The position numbers and the translations under genes were made by a program. From contig CAWDWD010000007.1 of assembly GCA_963805915.1 (NCBI GenBank), forward strand, positions 310,001 through 374,000: a stretch of DNA of 64,000 nucleotides, in the 5' to 3' direction. Source of the stretch: JAEULH01 sp963805915. Its GTDB lineage: Bacteria; Pseudomonadota; Alphaproteobacteria; Rhodospirillales; Defluviicoccaceae. Below, one piece after another: positions 52,730-62,139 of this stretch. How positions within the stretch are numbered: position 1 is the first letter of the stretch; every line of letters begins with the position of its first letter. The notes under the pieces are model-generated. The model was not told the DNA's origin, did not search any database, and saw nothing but the letters and a program-made list of their open reading frames with translations.

Positions 52730-54364
52730 TCAGGTGATGACGCTCGGCCGGTCGCGACCGGTTCTGGTCTTGATCTCGGCGAGCGAGCCGGCGATCGAGA
52801 TCAGCTCCGCCAACGCTTCCTGGGTGTCGATGTCATGGCGGGCAGGATCCGGCTCATAGCGTTCGACATAAAGACGCAAGGTCGCGCCCTCGGTACCCGT
52901 GCCCGACAGCCTGAAGACGATGCGCGATCCGTCGGTAAAGCCAATGCGGATTCCCTGTCTGGCCGACACGCTGCCATCAACCGGGTCGGTGTATGAAAAG
53001 TCGTCGGCGAACGCGACCTCGTAGGCGCCGAAGCGACGGCCTTTCAGCGCCTCGATGAGCGCGCGCAGACGGTCCATCAGCTGCTCGGCGGCGGCGCTGT
53101 CGATGCCTTCGTAGTCGTGGCGGGAGTAGTAGTTGCGCCCATACGTCCGCCAGTGGCCGTGAACGATATCGACCACCGACTTTTTCGTCGCGGCGAGAAT
53201 GTTCAACCACATCAGCACCGCCCACAGTCCGTCCTTCTCGCGAACGTGATTGGAGCCAGTGCCGAAGCTTTCCTCGCCGCACATCGTCGCCATGCCGGCG
53301 TCAAGCAGATTGCCGAAGAACTTCCACCCGGTCGGCGTCTCGAAGCACGGAATGCCCAAAGCATCGGCAACCCGATCGGGTGCGCCGCTTGTCGGCATCG
53401 AGCGGGCGATGCCGGCAAGGCCGCCAGCGTAGCCCGGCGCGAGCGTTGCATTCGCGGCAATGATCGCCAAGCTGTCGCTGGGCGTGACGAAAATATCACG
53501 GCCGATGATCATATTGCGATCGCCATCGCCGTCGGACGCGGCGCCGAACACGGGACCGTCCGGCTTGGCCACCCGCTCGACCAGTTCGTGGGCATGGACC
53601 AGGTTTGGATCAGGATGGCCGCCGCCGAAGTCCTCGAGCGGCTCGCCGTGGATCACCGATCCGGCGGGCGCGCCCAGCATTCCTTCAATGATCGCGCGCG
53701 CGTACGGCCCTGTCACCGCATGCATCGCGTCGAAACAGATGGGAAACGATCCGGACGCCAGCAACTCGCGAATCGCGTCGAAATCGAACAACTCCTGCAT
53801 CAGCGCGGCGTAGTCGGCGATCGAGTCGATGACTTCCACAGTCATCCCTTCAAAACTCTCCGTGTGGACTCGGTCAATGTCAATATCGGACGCATCCACG
53901 ATATTGTAGAAGCTGATCTTCTTGCTGTGAGCGAAGATCGCCTCGGTCACCTTTTCCGGCGCCGGTCCGCCGTTGGTGATGTTGTACTTGAGCCCGAAGT
54001 CTTCGCCCGGGCCTCCCGGGTTGTGGCTGGCGGACAAAATCAAGCCACCGAACGCCTTGTGCTTGCGGATGACGCACGAAGCCGCCGGCGTCGACAAGAT
54101 TCCACCCTGCCCGACCAGCACCCGGCCGAATCCGTTGGCGGCCGCCATTTTAATAATGATCTGAACAACATCGCGATTGTAATAGCGGCCGTCGCCGCCG
54201 ACGACGAGTGTCTTGCCGGTATACCCGTCCAGGGCATTGAAGGTCGATTGGACAAAGTTTTCGACGTAGTTCGGCTGCTCGAAAACCGAGACCTTTTTAC
54301 GCAGACCGGAGGTTCCTGGCTTCTGCCCCTCAAACGGGGTAGTTTTGACGCGTCGGCTACTCAT
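52730..54364 (-). CDS. pgm: Phosphoglucomutase (alpha-D-glucose-specific)
   Basis: Pgm interconverts glucose-1-P and glucose-6-P. The 544-residue enzyme carries TTPFEGQKPGTSGLRKKV at the N-terminus, the phosphoserine loop ILSASHNPGGPGEDFGLKYN, the metal loop GAASDGDGDRNMIIG, the sugar-binding CGEESFGTGSNHVREKDG, and RLSGTGTEGATLR for phosphate binding. It is the eukaryote-like PGM1 type. It supplies glucose-1-P for GalU (60320) and is distinct from the PMM/PGM at 57549. Confidence 0.95.
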   Translation of the reverse strand: MSSRRVKTTPFEGQKPGTSGLRKKVSVFEQPNYVENFVQSTFNALDGYTGKTLVVGGDGRYYNRDVVQIIIKMAAANGFGRVLVGQGGILSTPAASCVIRKHKAFGGLILSASHNPGGPGEDFGLKYNITNGGPAPEKVTEAIFAHSKKISFYNIVDASDIDIDRVHTESFEGMTVEVIDSIADYAALMQELFDFDAIRELLASGSFPICFDAMHAVTGPYARAIIEGMLGAPAGSVIHGEPLEDFGGGHPDPNLVHAHELVERVAKPDGPVFGAASDGDGDRNMIIGRDIFVTPSDSLAIIAANATLAPGYAGGLAGIARSMPTSGAPDRVADALGIPCFETPTGWKFFGNLLDAGMATMCGEESFGTGSNHVREKDGLWAVLMWLNILAATKKSVVDIVHGHWRTYGRNYYSRHDYEGIDSAAAEQLMDRLRALIEALKGRRFGAYEVAFADDFSYTDPVDGSVSARQGIRIGFTDGSRIVFRLSGTGTEGATLRLYVERYEPDPARHDIDTQEALAELISIAGSLAEIKTRTGRDRPSVIT

Positions 54365-54649
54365 CGTCCCCTTCTCCTCCGATCCCGAACCAGTTCGTAA
54401 GCATTTTGCCGCAACCTATCAGGAAGCTTTAGGCCGTCCAAGTCCGGCTCCGGCGAATTCGTGGACCGAGTCGTGCTCAACGAGGAACACAGCAATGTGT
54501 CACACTCGTTCCGTGTTTGCTCCACGCAGGCAGTGCGCGTAAAAAGCGATACTGCGAATCTTAACTCTTTGTTATATTATCGGGCATAGAAAAGAGGCGG
54601 GAATGATTTTTGGAATGTACCCGCTTCGCGCGAGGCGGATTTCACGGGG

Positions 54650-54678
54650 TTGACACAATTGCCGGGCCGCTCATGCTG
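54650..54678 (+). promoter_or_regulatory. Candidate sigma-70 promoter of the D,D-carboxypeptidase gene
   Basis: A perfect -35 TTGACA is at 54650-54655, and a weak -10-like CATGCT begins at 54672 (16-base spacer). It is 40-70 bases before the start at 54718. The whole 54365-54717 gap separates divergent genes. It also contains an AT-rich TTATATTAT stretch (54572-54580) that could be a promoter for either direction. No gene or RNA is visible in it. Confidence 0.45.
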
Positions 54679-54717
54679 TTGCGGCGCGGCGATCCCATTG
54701 AGAACAGAGGGGAGTCC

Positions 54718-56292
54718 ATGACAATCTGCGCTCGGACCGCCGCGAGGCTCCTGGGAGGGGCCATTTTGCTCGTTGCGGTCCTCACCGGCGGCGGGCGAGC
54801 CGAAGCCGCAAAGTCGGCCGCCCTTGTCATGGACGCCAATTCCGGCAAGATCCTCTACCAGGCTCAAGCCAACGAACTTCGCTATCCGGCGTCCCTGACC
54901 AAGATGATGACGCTGTACATGCTGTTCGAGGCTCTCGACGGCAAGAAGCTCGCGCTTAATGGTCAACTCAAGGTTTCCGCATTCGCCGCGTCACGCCCAC
55001 CGTCCAACCTGGGGCTGAGGGCCGGTGATATCATCACCGTGCGACAGGCGATCCTGGCGTTGGTGACCAAGTCGGCCAACGATGTCGCGACCGTGGTCGC
55101 CGAGCATCTTGGCGGCAGTGAGGCCCGCTTCGCCCAGAAGATGACCGCCAAGGCCCGCAAGCTTGGCATGAGCAAGACGACCTTCCGTAACGCATCCGGC
55201 CTGCCCCATCGCAGCCAGCTGACCACCGCGCGCGACATGGCGACCCTGGGCCGTGCCTTATTGCGACGGTTCCCGCACTATTACGGCTACTTCTCGCAAG
55301 AAGAGTTTGCCTACGAAGGCCAGCACTACGGCAACCATAACGGGTTGCTCGGCAATTACGACGGCATTGACGGCATCAAGACCGGTTATATTCATGCCTC
55401 TGGCTTTAACCTTGTCGCCTCGGCCAAGCGTAACGGCCGGCGGGTCATCGGCGTCGTCTTTGGCGCGCGCTCGCCGGCGGAGCGCAGCCACACCATGACC
55501 GGGCTTCTCGACGATGGATTCCGCTCGCTGCCACCGCTGAAGATAGCGTTGCGACAGGCCGCGTTTGTCCCTACCCCGGCCCGCTCGTCCGTTCTTGCGG
55601 CGCTCGATGCAATCCCCGGAGTCATGGTCGCGAGTAGCGACGACACGGTCGCGCTCAAGGTTGCCGCCGATCGCGACTGGGGTGTGCAGGTCGGTGCTTT
55701 CAGCGCGGCCCGCTCCGCCGAGAAACGGGCCGACAAGGCGGCCGCGCTTGCCGCCGGCAGTCTCGAAGACGGCACCGTGACCGTCCTGCGGCAGCCGGAC
55801 GCGGCTAATGGCACGAGCCACTTTCTCGCCCAGGTCCACGGCCTGACGCAAACTGATGCCGTGACCGCCTGCCGGACGCTCAAGGCCCGGTCTTTGGGCT
55901 GCTTCGTGATTTCTCCGGCTCGCCAGGCGCTCGCCTTGGTCGACGCTGATAGTGACGCGGTCGGCTCACGATCCGCACCCGCGTCCGAAGACCTCACCGT
56001 CACCGCCATGGCCGGCGATTGGGGCGTTCAGGTCGGTGTTTATCCCCGCCGCGGCGCCGCCTACCGGATGGCGCAGGATGCGTTCGAGGCGGTGCCTGGC
56101 CCGCTGGCCGCCGGAACCATCAAGGTCGTCCCGCTCAAGGGCCGCAGAGGACCGCTCTATCGCGCCCGCATCCTCGGTATCGCCAAGGAGCGCGCCTACT
56201 CTGCCTGCGAAGCGCTCAAGGCAGACAACACGCCTTGCATGGTTCTAAAAATGAGCGAGCAGGACCGCGAGACCCTGTCGGCGGCTCTTTGA
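54718..56292 (+). CDS. D-alanyl-D-alanine carboxypeptidase with two SPOR-type repeats
   Basis: The 524-residue precursor has a signal peptide (about 1-31, ending AEA) and a PBP5-like transpeptidase-fold domain (about 32-285): SLTK (Ser59, Lys62), SAN in TKSANDVATVVAEH, and KTG (Lys221). Two tandem SPOR-like modules follow: about 318-402 (WGVQVGAFSAARSAEKRADK) and about 438-522 (WGVQVGVYPRRGAAYRMAQD). SPOR modules bind amide-stripped septal glycan, so the enzyme probably acts at the division site. AGGGGAG precedes ATG 54718. Confidence 0.92.
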   Translation: MTICARTAARLLGGAILLVAVLTGGGRAEAAKSAALVMDANSGKILYQAQANELRYPASLTKMMTLYMLFEALDGKKLALNGQLKVSAFAASRPPSNLGLRAGDIITVRQAILALVTKSANDVATVVAEHLGGSEARFAQKMTAKARKLGMSKTTFRNASGLPHRSQLTTARDMATLGRALLRRFPHYYGYFSQEEFAYEGQHYGNHNGLLGNYDGIDGIKTGYIHASGFNLVASAKRNGRRVIGVVFGARSPAERSHTMTGLLDDGFRSLPPLKIALRQAAFVPTPARSSVLAALDAIPGVMVASSDDTVALKVAADRDWGVQVGAFSAARSAEKRADKAAALAAGSLEDGTVTVLRQPDAANGTSHFLAQVHGLTQTDAVTACRTLKARSLGCFVISPARQALALVDADSDAVGSRSAPASEDLTVTAMAGDWGVQVGVYPRRGAAYRMAQDAFEAVPGPLAAGTIKVVPLKGRRGPLYRARILGIAKERAYSACEALKADNTPCMVLKMSEQDRETLSAAL

Positions 56293-56384
56293 CCAGCCTG
56301 GATGTGATTTTTATGGCGCGCGTGCGAATAACCCCGTCGAGGCACTCACGGCGGTAACGGCGGCGCCAGTCGCCGTGCATATGG

Positions 56385-57464
56385 TCATCCCAATGCCAAC
56401 CCCGGCCAGCGGTCCATGGGCTCGCTCGAGCGGACGATATTCGCGCCGGCCGCGGCGAAGCGCCGGAACGCGGCGTCGGCCGCGTCTGAGTGGTCGACGA
56501 CATCGGGGATGACGACCGGCGACGTGCAGTCCTCGAGCAGGTAAATCTTGCGGGCGAGAGCGGGGTCGCGCGCGTTCACTTTCGTGAGCAGATCGGCGAT
56601 GGTCCAGGCGACGCAATGGCTCTTGGCTTGGCCGGCGATGATGACGGCGTCGAACTCCACGACCATGTCGCTGAACTTCTCTGCACGCGCGGCCAATGTG
56701 CGTCCGTCCGGACCGCTATTCACCTCCGGAGCGAGAACGGAGTAATGCTCGGTGAGCGGGTGGCTCCCCTTGATGTGGAAATCGGGCTGGCTCGCCCTGG
56801 CGAGCCCATGAAAGAAGATCGCTTCCTCCACCGCGGCGACAAGAGCATGGCCGATTCCCCCCAGCATCGAGTGGTAGGGCCAAACCGTGAGCGCGTACTT
56901 GCCGGCGGCGGCGAGAGCACGGGTGTAGTGCTCAAGATGGCGCTGCAGATAGGCGGCGTCGATCTTCCCGCGCCTGTCCTCGGCATCCCCGAGCCCCAGC
57001 GCATGGCCGAGTTGCGCCGCGGCGGCCGGGTTGACGCGCCAGCGGCCGGCGGCCACATCCTCGGCGCTGATGGTGGTGAACGGCGCGGGATGGCGGCCCT
57101 CGACGTCGATGAGGAAAACGGCGTGAAAAATCTGCAGCGCCCGGTGAGTATCCAGTGTCGCGACGATGCGGCTCAGCCGTCCAAGATTGCGATAGATGAA
57201 TGCGCACAGGCGGCCGCTGTCATCGACTGCACCGGTGCCTGAGCGCCCGCCGACGTAGAGTTCGAAGCCTGGAATGCAGAACGTGTTCTGAACATCGACA
57301 GCGATCAGGGCGATCCTGCGCGCATCATCGGAGGCCGGCGCGAGATCGTGGACCCGCGCCCACTCGCTCGCCGCCGTCGCCAGCTCTTGATACAGGACCC
57401 GCCGGACGGTCCCCACGGATTCAGCCCGGAAGTGCGCTGGAAGCGGCAATTCGCCCGTGGTCAT
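56385..57464 (-). CDS. Isochorismatase-superfamily cysteine hydrolase (nicotinamidase-like)
   Basis: The 359-residue protein has the catalytic triad of this superfamily: Asp57 in AVDVQNTF, Lys232 in FHIKGSHP and Cys284 in GQAKSHCVAWT. It is much longer than PncA (about 210 residues). The N-terminal 45 residues and the region of about 120-210 are extra. Nicotinamide, isochorismate, carbamoyl-amide and other substrates are all possible. It is probably separate from the pmm unit upstream on the same strand (84 bases). Confidence 0.8.
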   Translation of the reverse strand: MTTGELPLPAHFRAESVGTVRRVLYQELATAASEWARVHDLAPASDDARRIALIAVDVQNTFCIPGFELYVGGRSGTGAVDDSGRLCAFIYRNLGRLSRIVATLDTHRALQIFHAVFLIDVEGRHPAPFTTISAEDVAAGRWRVNPAAAAQLGHALGLGDAEDRRGKIDAAYLQRHLEHYTRALAAAGKYALTVWPYHSMLGGIGHALVAAVEEAIFFHGLARASQPDFHIKGSHPLTEHYSVLAPEVNSGPDGRTLAARAEKFSDMVVEFDAVIIAGQAKSHCVAWTIADLLTKVNARDPALARKIYLLEDCTSPVVIPDVVDHSDAADAAFRRFAAAGANIVRSSEPMDRWPGLALG

Positions 57465-57548
57465 GATCCAACTCCTTGGTCACGGCCCGCTTGATGTGGG
57501 TTGCCAGACGCTATCGCCGCTACTAAAGAAGGCCTGCCCCAACGCCCG

Positions 57549-58937
57549 TTAACCATAGCGCGGCGGCTGCAGACCGCTCAAGCGGAGCTGCCGGTCGAGT
57601 TCGTCCTGCAAACGGCGCAAGCCGGCTGCGTCGGCGGCTTCGCAGCGGCCGACAAGGATGGCTTGCGTGTTGGAGGCGCGAAGCAGCCACCAGCCGTCGG
57701 CGCTGGTCACGCGTACGCCGTCAACCTCGGCGACGCTGATGCCTGGAACGTCACGCAGGCGAGCGCGGACCTCCTCGACCACCGGAAACTTTCTGTCCTC
57801 GGCGCAGTCGATCCGCAACTCCGGCGTGTTGACCTTCGCAGGCAGGGCGTCGCGCATCTGAGCCAGGCTCCGGTCGGACGTGCTCAACAAGGAGAGCAGC
57901 CGGACCGCGGCGTAGAGCGCATCGTCGAAACCGTAATAGCGATGGGCGAAAAAGACGTGACCGCTCATTTCGCCCGCCAGCGGCGCGCCTGTCTCCGCCA
58001 TCAGCTTCTTGATCGGCGAATGACCGGTTCGGGCCATGAGTGGTTTGCCGCCCAGCCGCCGGATCTCGTCAAAGAAGACCTGGCTTGATTTGACGTCGGC
58101 GATGATCGTTGCCCCTGGCAGATCGGCGAGAACCGGACCGGCAAGCAGGACAAGCAGCTGATCGCCCCAGATGATCCTGCCCTTCGCGTCAACGACGCCG
58201 ATCCGGTCGCCGTCGCCATCGAACGCAATGCCGACGTCACAGCCGTGGGCGGCGACTTCGGCCTGCAACTGGACAAGGTTTTCCGCCACCGTCGGATCCG
58301 GATGATGCGCCGGAAAGGTGCCATCGACGGTGGCGTTGATGAGCACGTGATCAAGCGGCAGTTTGTCGCAGAGTTGGCCGAGTACGCTCGCGGCGGCGCC
58401 GTTGCCGGGGTCCCAGGCGACTCGCAGCCTGCGCCCGGCCTGGAAGTCGGCGGCCAAGCGGGCGACGTAGGCGTCAGCCACCGGGTTGTCCTCGACGCGG
58501 CCCTCGCCGGTGACGTAGTCGGCCCTGGCGACGGTGTTGCCAAGCGCGCGAATGTCGTCGCCGAAAAACGGCTTGCCGCGCCGCGACATCTTGATGCCGT
58601 TGTACTCTGGGGGATTGTGCGAGCCGGTGATCATCATGCCGCCGTCGGCGCTAAGCAGCTGGACGGCGAAATACAGCATGGGCGACGGTCCAAGGCCAAC
58701 CCGATAAACGTCCACGCCCGTCGCGGCCAGACCGGCGACCAACGACTTCTCCAGCTCCGGTGATGTCAGTCGGCCGTCGTAGCCGACAACCACGGACCGG
58801 CCGCCGTCGCGGATCACCCCGGTCCCGAAGGCTCGCCCGATTGCCTCGTAGTCGGCGGCGGTCAGCGTCTCGCCGACAATCCCGCGGATGTCGTATTCAC
58901 GAAGAATGGACGGGTTGAGTTGAAATCCTGGCGCCAT
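57549..58937 (-). CDS. Phosphomannomutase/phosphoglucomutase (AlgC type)
   Basis: This is a bacterial PMM/PGM of 462 residues, interconverting hexose 1- and 6-phosphates. It starts MAPGFQLNPSILREYDIRG. The phosphoserine loop is TGSHNPPEYNG, the magnesium loop IAFDGDGDRIGVVD, and the sugar loop GEMSGHVFFAHRYYG. It overlaps the end of ugd by 41 bases and lies downstream of galU-ugd, consistent with supply of GDP-mannose or UDP-glucose precursors for exopolysaccharide or LPS. Confidence 0.93.
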   Translation of the reverse strand: MAPGFQLNPSILREYDIRGIVGETLTAADYEAIGRAFGTGVIRDGGRSVVVGYDGRLTSPELEKSLVAGLAATGVDVYRVGLGPSPMLYFAVQLLSADGGMMITGSHNPPEYNGIKMSRRGKPFFGDDIRALGNTVARADYVTGEGRVEDNPVADAYVARLAADFQAGRRLRVAWDPGNGAAASVLGQLCDKLPLDHVLINATVDGTFPAHHPDPTVAENLVQLQAEVAAHGCDVGIAFDGDGDRIGVVDAKGRIIWGDQLLVLLAGPVLADLPGATIIADVKSSQVFFDEIRRLGGKPLMARTGHSPIKKLMAETGAPLAGEMSGHVFFAHRYYGFDDALYAAVRLLSLLSTSDRSLAQMRDALPAKVNTPELRIDCAEDRKFPVVEEVRARLRDVPGISVAEVDGVRVTSADGWWLLRASNTQAILVGRCEAADAAGLRRLQDELDRQLRLSGLQPPRYG

Positions 58938-60270
58938 TATCAGCTTTTCCTGCCGTTGGATGCACCGGTGCTCGGCCGACCGAGATGTAATCGATCCCGT
59001 GGGCCGCCATGTCCGATGGGCTGTAGATGTTGCGCAGATCAACGATGAGCGGCTGCTTCATCGTCGCCTTCAGCCGGTTGATATCGAGACCACGGAGCTC
59101 GTTCCACTCGGTGAGAATGGTCGTCGCGTCCGCACCTTCCATCGCTTCGTAGGGATTCGCGCACCACGTCACCCCGGCGAATGATTTCTTGGCTTCTTCC
59201 ATGCCTTCGGGATCGAACAGGCGGAGGTGTGCGCCCTGCTCCTGAAGCGCCGGAACGATAACCAGGCTCGGCGCGTCGCGCATGTCATCGGTGTTGGGTT
59301 TGAAGGTCAGCCCAAGGACGGCGATTGTTTTGCCGTCGACGCTGCCGCCGCAGGCTGCAATTATCTTCTCGGCCATCCGCTTCTTGCGCGTCTCGTTGAT
59401 GCCGATGACGGTCTCGACGATGCGCAAAGGGCTGCCGACGATCTGGCCGGTGCGCACCAGCGCCAAGGTGTCCTTGGGAAAGCACGATCCGCCATAGCCG
59501 GGACCGGCGTGCAGGAACTTCCGGCCAATGCGCCCGTCGAGCCCGATCCCGCGCGCGACGTCATGAACATTGCCGCCGACAACCTCGCACAGGTCGGCGA
59601 GTTCGTTGATGTAGGTGATCTTCGTTGCGAGGTACGCGTTGGCGGCGTACTTGATCAGTTCAGCGGTGGTTCGCGAGGCGAAAACGAACGGCGTTTCGAT
59701 CAGGTACAACACCCGATAGAGCTTGCGCATGACCGCCTTCGCGCGTTCGCTGTCGGTGCCGATGACGATCCGGTCGGGGCGCATGAAGTCGTTGATCGCC
59801 GAGCCTTCGCGCAGGAACTCCGGATTCGACACGACATCAAACCGGGCATCAGGCCGGATCGTGCGAATGATGCGCTCGACCTCGTCACCGGTCCCGACCG
59901 GCACGGTCGATTTCGTCACGATCACGGTGTAGCCGTTGAGGTTCTCGGCGATTTCCTCGGCGGCCGCGTAGACGTGCGTGAGATCGGCGTGGCCATCGCC
60001 GCGCCGGCTCGGCGTGCCGACGGCGATAAAGACCGCCGCGGCGCCCTTTACCGACGTCTTGAGATCGGTGGTGAAAGACAATCGTCCTGCTTCGGCGTTA
60101 CTCGTCACCAGCGCCTCGAGCCCGGGCTCGAAAATCGGGATGACGCCATTGCGCAACCGCTCGATTTTGCTTTCGTCGTTGTCGACGCAGACAACGCTAA
60201 GACCGAACTCGGCGAAGCACGCGGCGCTGACCAGGCCGACGTAGCCGGCGCCGACTAAAACTATTTTCAT
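58897..60270 (-). CDS. ugd: UDP-glucose 6-dehydrogenase
   Basis: Ugd oxidises UDP-glucose to UDP-glucuronate with two NAD+. The 457-residue protein has the Rossmann motif GAGYVG (7-12), the VFIAVGTPSRRGDG segment and the catalytic cysteine (Cys263) in GGSCFPKD. It also has LGLTFKPNTDDMRDAPS. ATG 60270 was chosen over a 37-residue longer frame. The C-terminal 20 residues after SVGRAP are not conserved and overlap the next gene, as if the original stop was lost. It lies 49 bases after galU. Confidence 0.94.
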   Translation of the reverse strand: MKIVLVGAGYVGLVSAACFAEFGLSVVCVDNDESKIERLRNGVIPIFEPGLEALVTSNAEAGRLSFTTDLKTSVKGAAAVFIAVGTPSRRGDGHADLTHVYAAAEEIAENLNGYTVIVTKSTVPVGTGDEVERIIRTIRPDARFDVVSNPEFLREGSAINDFMRPDRIVIGTDSERAKAVMRKLYRVLYLIETPFVFASRTTAELIKYAANAYLATKITYINELADLCEVVGGNVHDVARGIGLDGRIGRKFLHAGPGYGGSCFPKDTLALVRTGQIVGSPLRIVETVIGINETRKKRMAEKIIAACGGSVDGKTIAVLGLTFKPNTDDMRDAPSLVIVPALQEQGAHLRLFDPEGMEEAKKSFAGVTWCANPYEAMEGADATTILTEWNELRGLDINRLKATMKQPLIVDLRNIYSPSDMAAHGIDYISVGRAPVHPTAGKADNGARISTQPVHSS

Positions 60271-60319
60271 CGAAATCCCCTCGAATCCATCTGCTCGACG
60301 GCTTCTATCGACGCGTCCG

Positions 60320-61189
60320 TTATCTAAGTGTTTCGAGCATCTGGAGAACGCGGTCGCGCAGGTCGTCGCGGCTGAGGGCATAAGCGAGATTGGCCTCGAG
60401 ATAGCCGACCTTGCTGCCGCAATCGAATCGGCGACCCTCGAAACGGACCCCGTGGAACGGGATCAATCCGATTGTCTTGGCCATTGCATCGGTCAATTGA
60501 ATTTCGTTCCCGGCGCCGCGCTCCTGATGTTCGAGAACCGTAAGGACAATGGGTTCAAGGATGTAGCGGCCGATGATGCCAAGGTTGGATGGACTATCCG
60601 CCGGGGCCGGCTTCTCCACCAAACCCTTTGCGCGGATTAACCCGCCTTCGTCCTTGGCAACGTCAAGGATACCGTAGGAGCTCGTACGCTCACGAGGGAC
60701 CTCTTCGACCGCCACCATGTTACCGCCGACCTTGCGGTGGAGCTCGACCATCTGGCGTAGGCAACCCGGTTTGGCAAGGATCAAGTCGTCGGCCAGGAGC
60801 ACCGCGAAGGGCTCGTCGCCGATGAAATTGCGCGCGCACCACACCGCGTGGCCAAGGCCGAGCGGCTCCTGCTGGCGGGTATAGGAAACATGTCCCGGGG
60901 GCGGCATCCAATCGAGAAGCGAACTGAGCGTCTCGCGCGCCTGACGCTCACGCAGTGTCTGCTCAAGCTCGAAGCTGTGATCGAAGTGATCCTCGATCGC
61001 GCTTTTCGCCCTGCCGGTAACGAAGATGAACTCCTCAATGCCGGCGTCCTGAGCCTCTTCGACCGCGTACTGGATCAGCGGCTTGTCTACGACCGGAAGC
61101 ATTTCCTTAGGCATGGCCTTCGTCGCCGGGAGGAAGCGCGTTCCCAATCCGGCGACCGGGAAAACCGCCTTTCGCAGGGGTTTCGGCAT
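60320..61189 (-). CDS. galU: UTP--glucose-1-phosphate uridylyltransferase
   Basis: GalU makes UDP-glucose from glucose-1-P and UTP. The 289-residue product starts MPKPLRKAVFPVAGLGTRFL and has KAMPKEMLPVVDKPLIQYAV, the SYTRQQEPLGLGHAVWCA segment and FAVLLADDLI. ATG 61189 gives the family N-terminus; the longer frame adds unconserved residues. It is first in galU-ugd-pmm. The 202-base gap to the J-domain gene shows no feature. Confidence 0.95.
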   Translation of the reverse strand: MPKPLRKAVFPVAGLGTRFLPATKAMPKEMLPVVDKPLIQYAVEEAQDAGIEEFIFVTGRAKSAIEDHFDHSFELEQTLRERQARETLSSLLDWMPPPGHVSYTRQQEPLGLGHAVWCARNFIGDEPFAVLLADDLILAKPGCLRQMVELHRKVGGNMVAVEEVPRERTSSYGILDVAKDEGGLIRAKGLVEKPAPADSPSNLGIIGRYILEPIVLTVLEHQERGAGNEIQLTDAMAKTIGLIPFHGVRFEGRRFDCGSKVGYLEANLAYALSRDDLRDRVLQMLETLR

Positions 61190-61391
61190 GTCTGGCCTTT
61201 CGTGATTGCGGTGGAAGTCTCGCAGGGGCACCCTGATGAAGACGCCCTTTCTGCCATAGCGGCAAGGATCAAGCAACTCTTCGCATGCGCAACAACCTTC
61301 GCTTAACCTATGACATGGCTGTAATGAGATCACGGGTGTTCCCCGGTCGGGTCATTTGGCGACAAAAAGGGACGCGCCGCGCGCGTGCCGC

Positions 61392-62138
61392 TCAGCGGCC
61401 GAGGAGAACGTCGCGAGCCCGGTTGACCTGGGCGGACAGGTAGCTGGAGCCCCCCTTGTCGGGATGGAGCCCGGCGATCAAACGATGATGCGCGGCCTTG
61501 ATGTCCTCTTCGGCTGCTCCTGGCTCGAGCCCAAGGACGCGGTAGGCGTCCTCGCGCGACATGGCGCTCGATCCGACCGAGTTGCTGGTGTCGTTTCGGC
61601 CATCCTTTTGCCGGGCGCTGTCGCCTCCGCGCTGCTGACGCCACTCAGGATGCCTCCGGTCAAGATAGGCCTCAAGCAGTTGCGCCGATGGCGGATCGGT
61701 GCGGCGGTAGGAGCCAAAAAGCTCGACAAGTTCATCCAAGCCCAGTTCCGCCAAACGATGTCCGGCGTAAGGCCCGTCAACAATATCGCCGTCGAGGTCG
61801 CCGCTGGCATGGTCGAGCGTCATGTGAATAAAGCGCGTGCGGATGGACGACGTTCGCGCACTCCCGCCCCCGCCGCCGGGTGATCCCAGTCCGCCGCTGC
61901 CACTGGCGGATCTCGCCGCGCGCAGCTGCTGCAACGCCCAGGGCACGAGGAACGCGCCGGCGCCGATGGCGAGGCCGAGCCTGCCGGTCACGGCGAGGAA
62001 GAACACGACGAGGGCGGCGAGAACGAACCCCAAACGCTTCAGCGCCCGCAGCAGAGTGCGCGTATCCACACTGACGTACCACCTGGACACCATCAGAAAC
62101 GCGGTAAGGACGCCGAACCCCAGGAGCAGATACCCCAC
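61392..62138 (-). CDS. Membrane-anchored J-domain protein
   Basis: The 248-residue protein has N-terminal hydrophobic helices (about 1-17, 36-54, 55-72), a Gly/Ser-rich linker (about 75-95) and a middle segment MTLDHASGDLDGDIVDGPYA. The C-terminal J domain (about 194-248) carries the HPD motif (225-227), which stimulates an Hsp70. The layout resembles the Tim14/DjlA-like alphaproteobacterial family. The start is GTG 62138, one base after the VWA gene stop, so the two are co-transcribed. The client is unknown. Confidence 0.88.
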   Translation of the reverse strand: MGYLLLGFGVLTAFLMVSRWYVSVDTRTLLRALKRLGFVLAALVVFFLAVTGRLGLAIGAGAFLVPWALQQLRAARSASGSGGLGSPGGGGGSARTSSIRTRFIHMTLDHASGDLDGDIVDGPYAGHRLAELGLDELVELFGSYRRTDPPSAQLLEAYLDRRHPEWRQQRGGDSARQKDGRNDTSNSVGSSAMSREDAYRVLGLEPGAAEEDIKAAHHRLIAGLHPDKGGSSYLSAQVNRARDVLLGR

Positions 62139-62139
62139 G

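Noticed and set aside
53117..54400. 427-residue plus-strand frame over pgm
   Set aside because: Antisense of a complete phosphoglucomutase with all catalytic loops.
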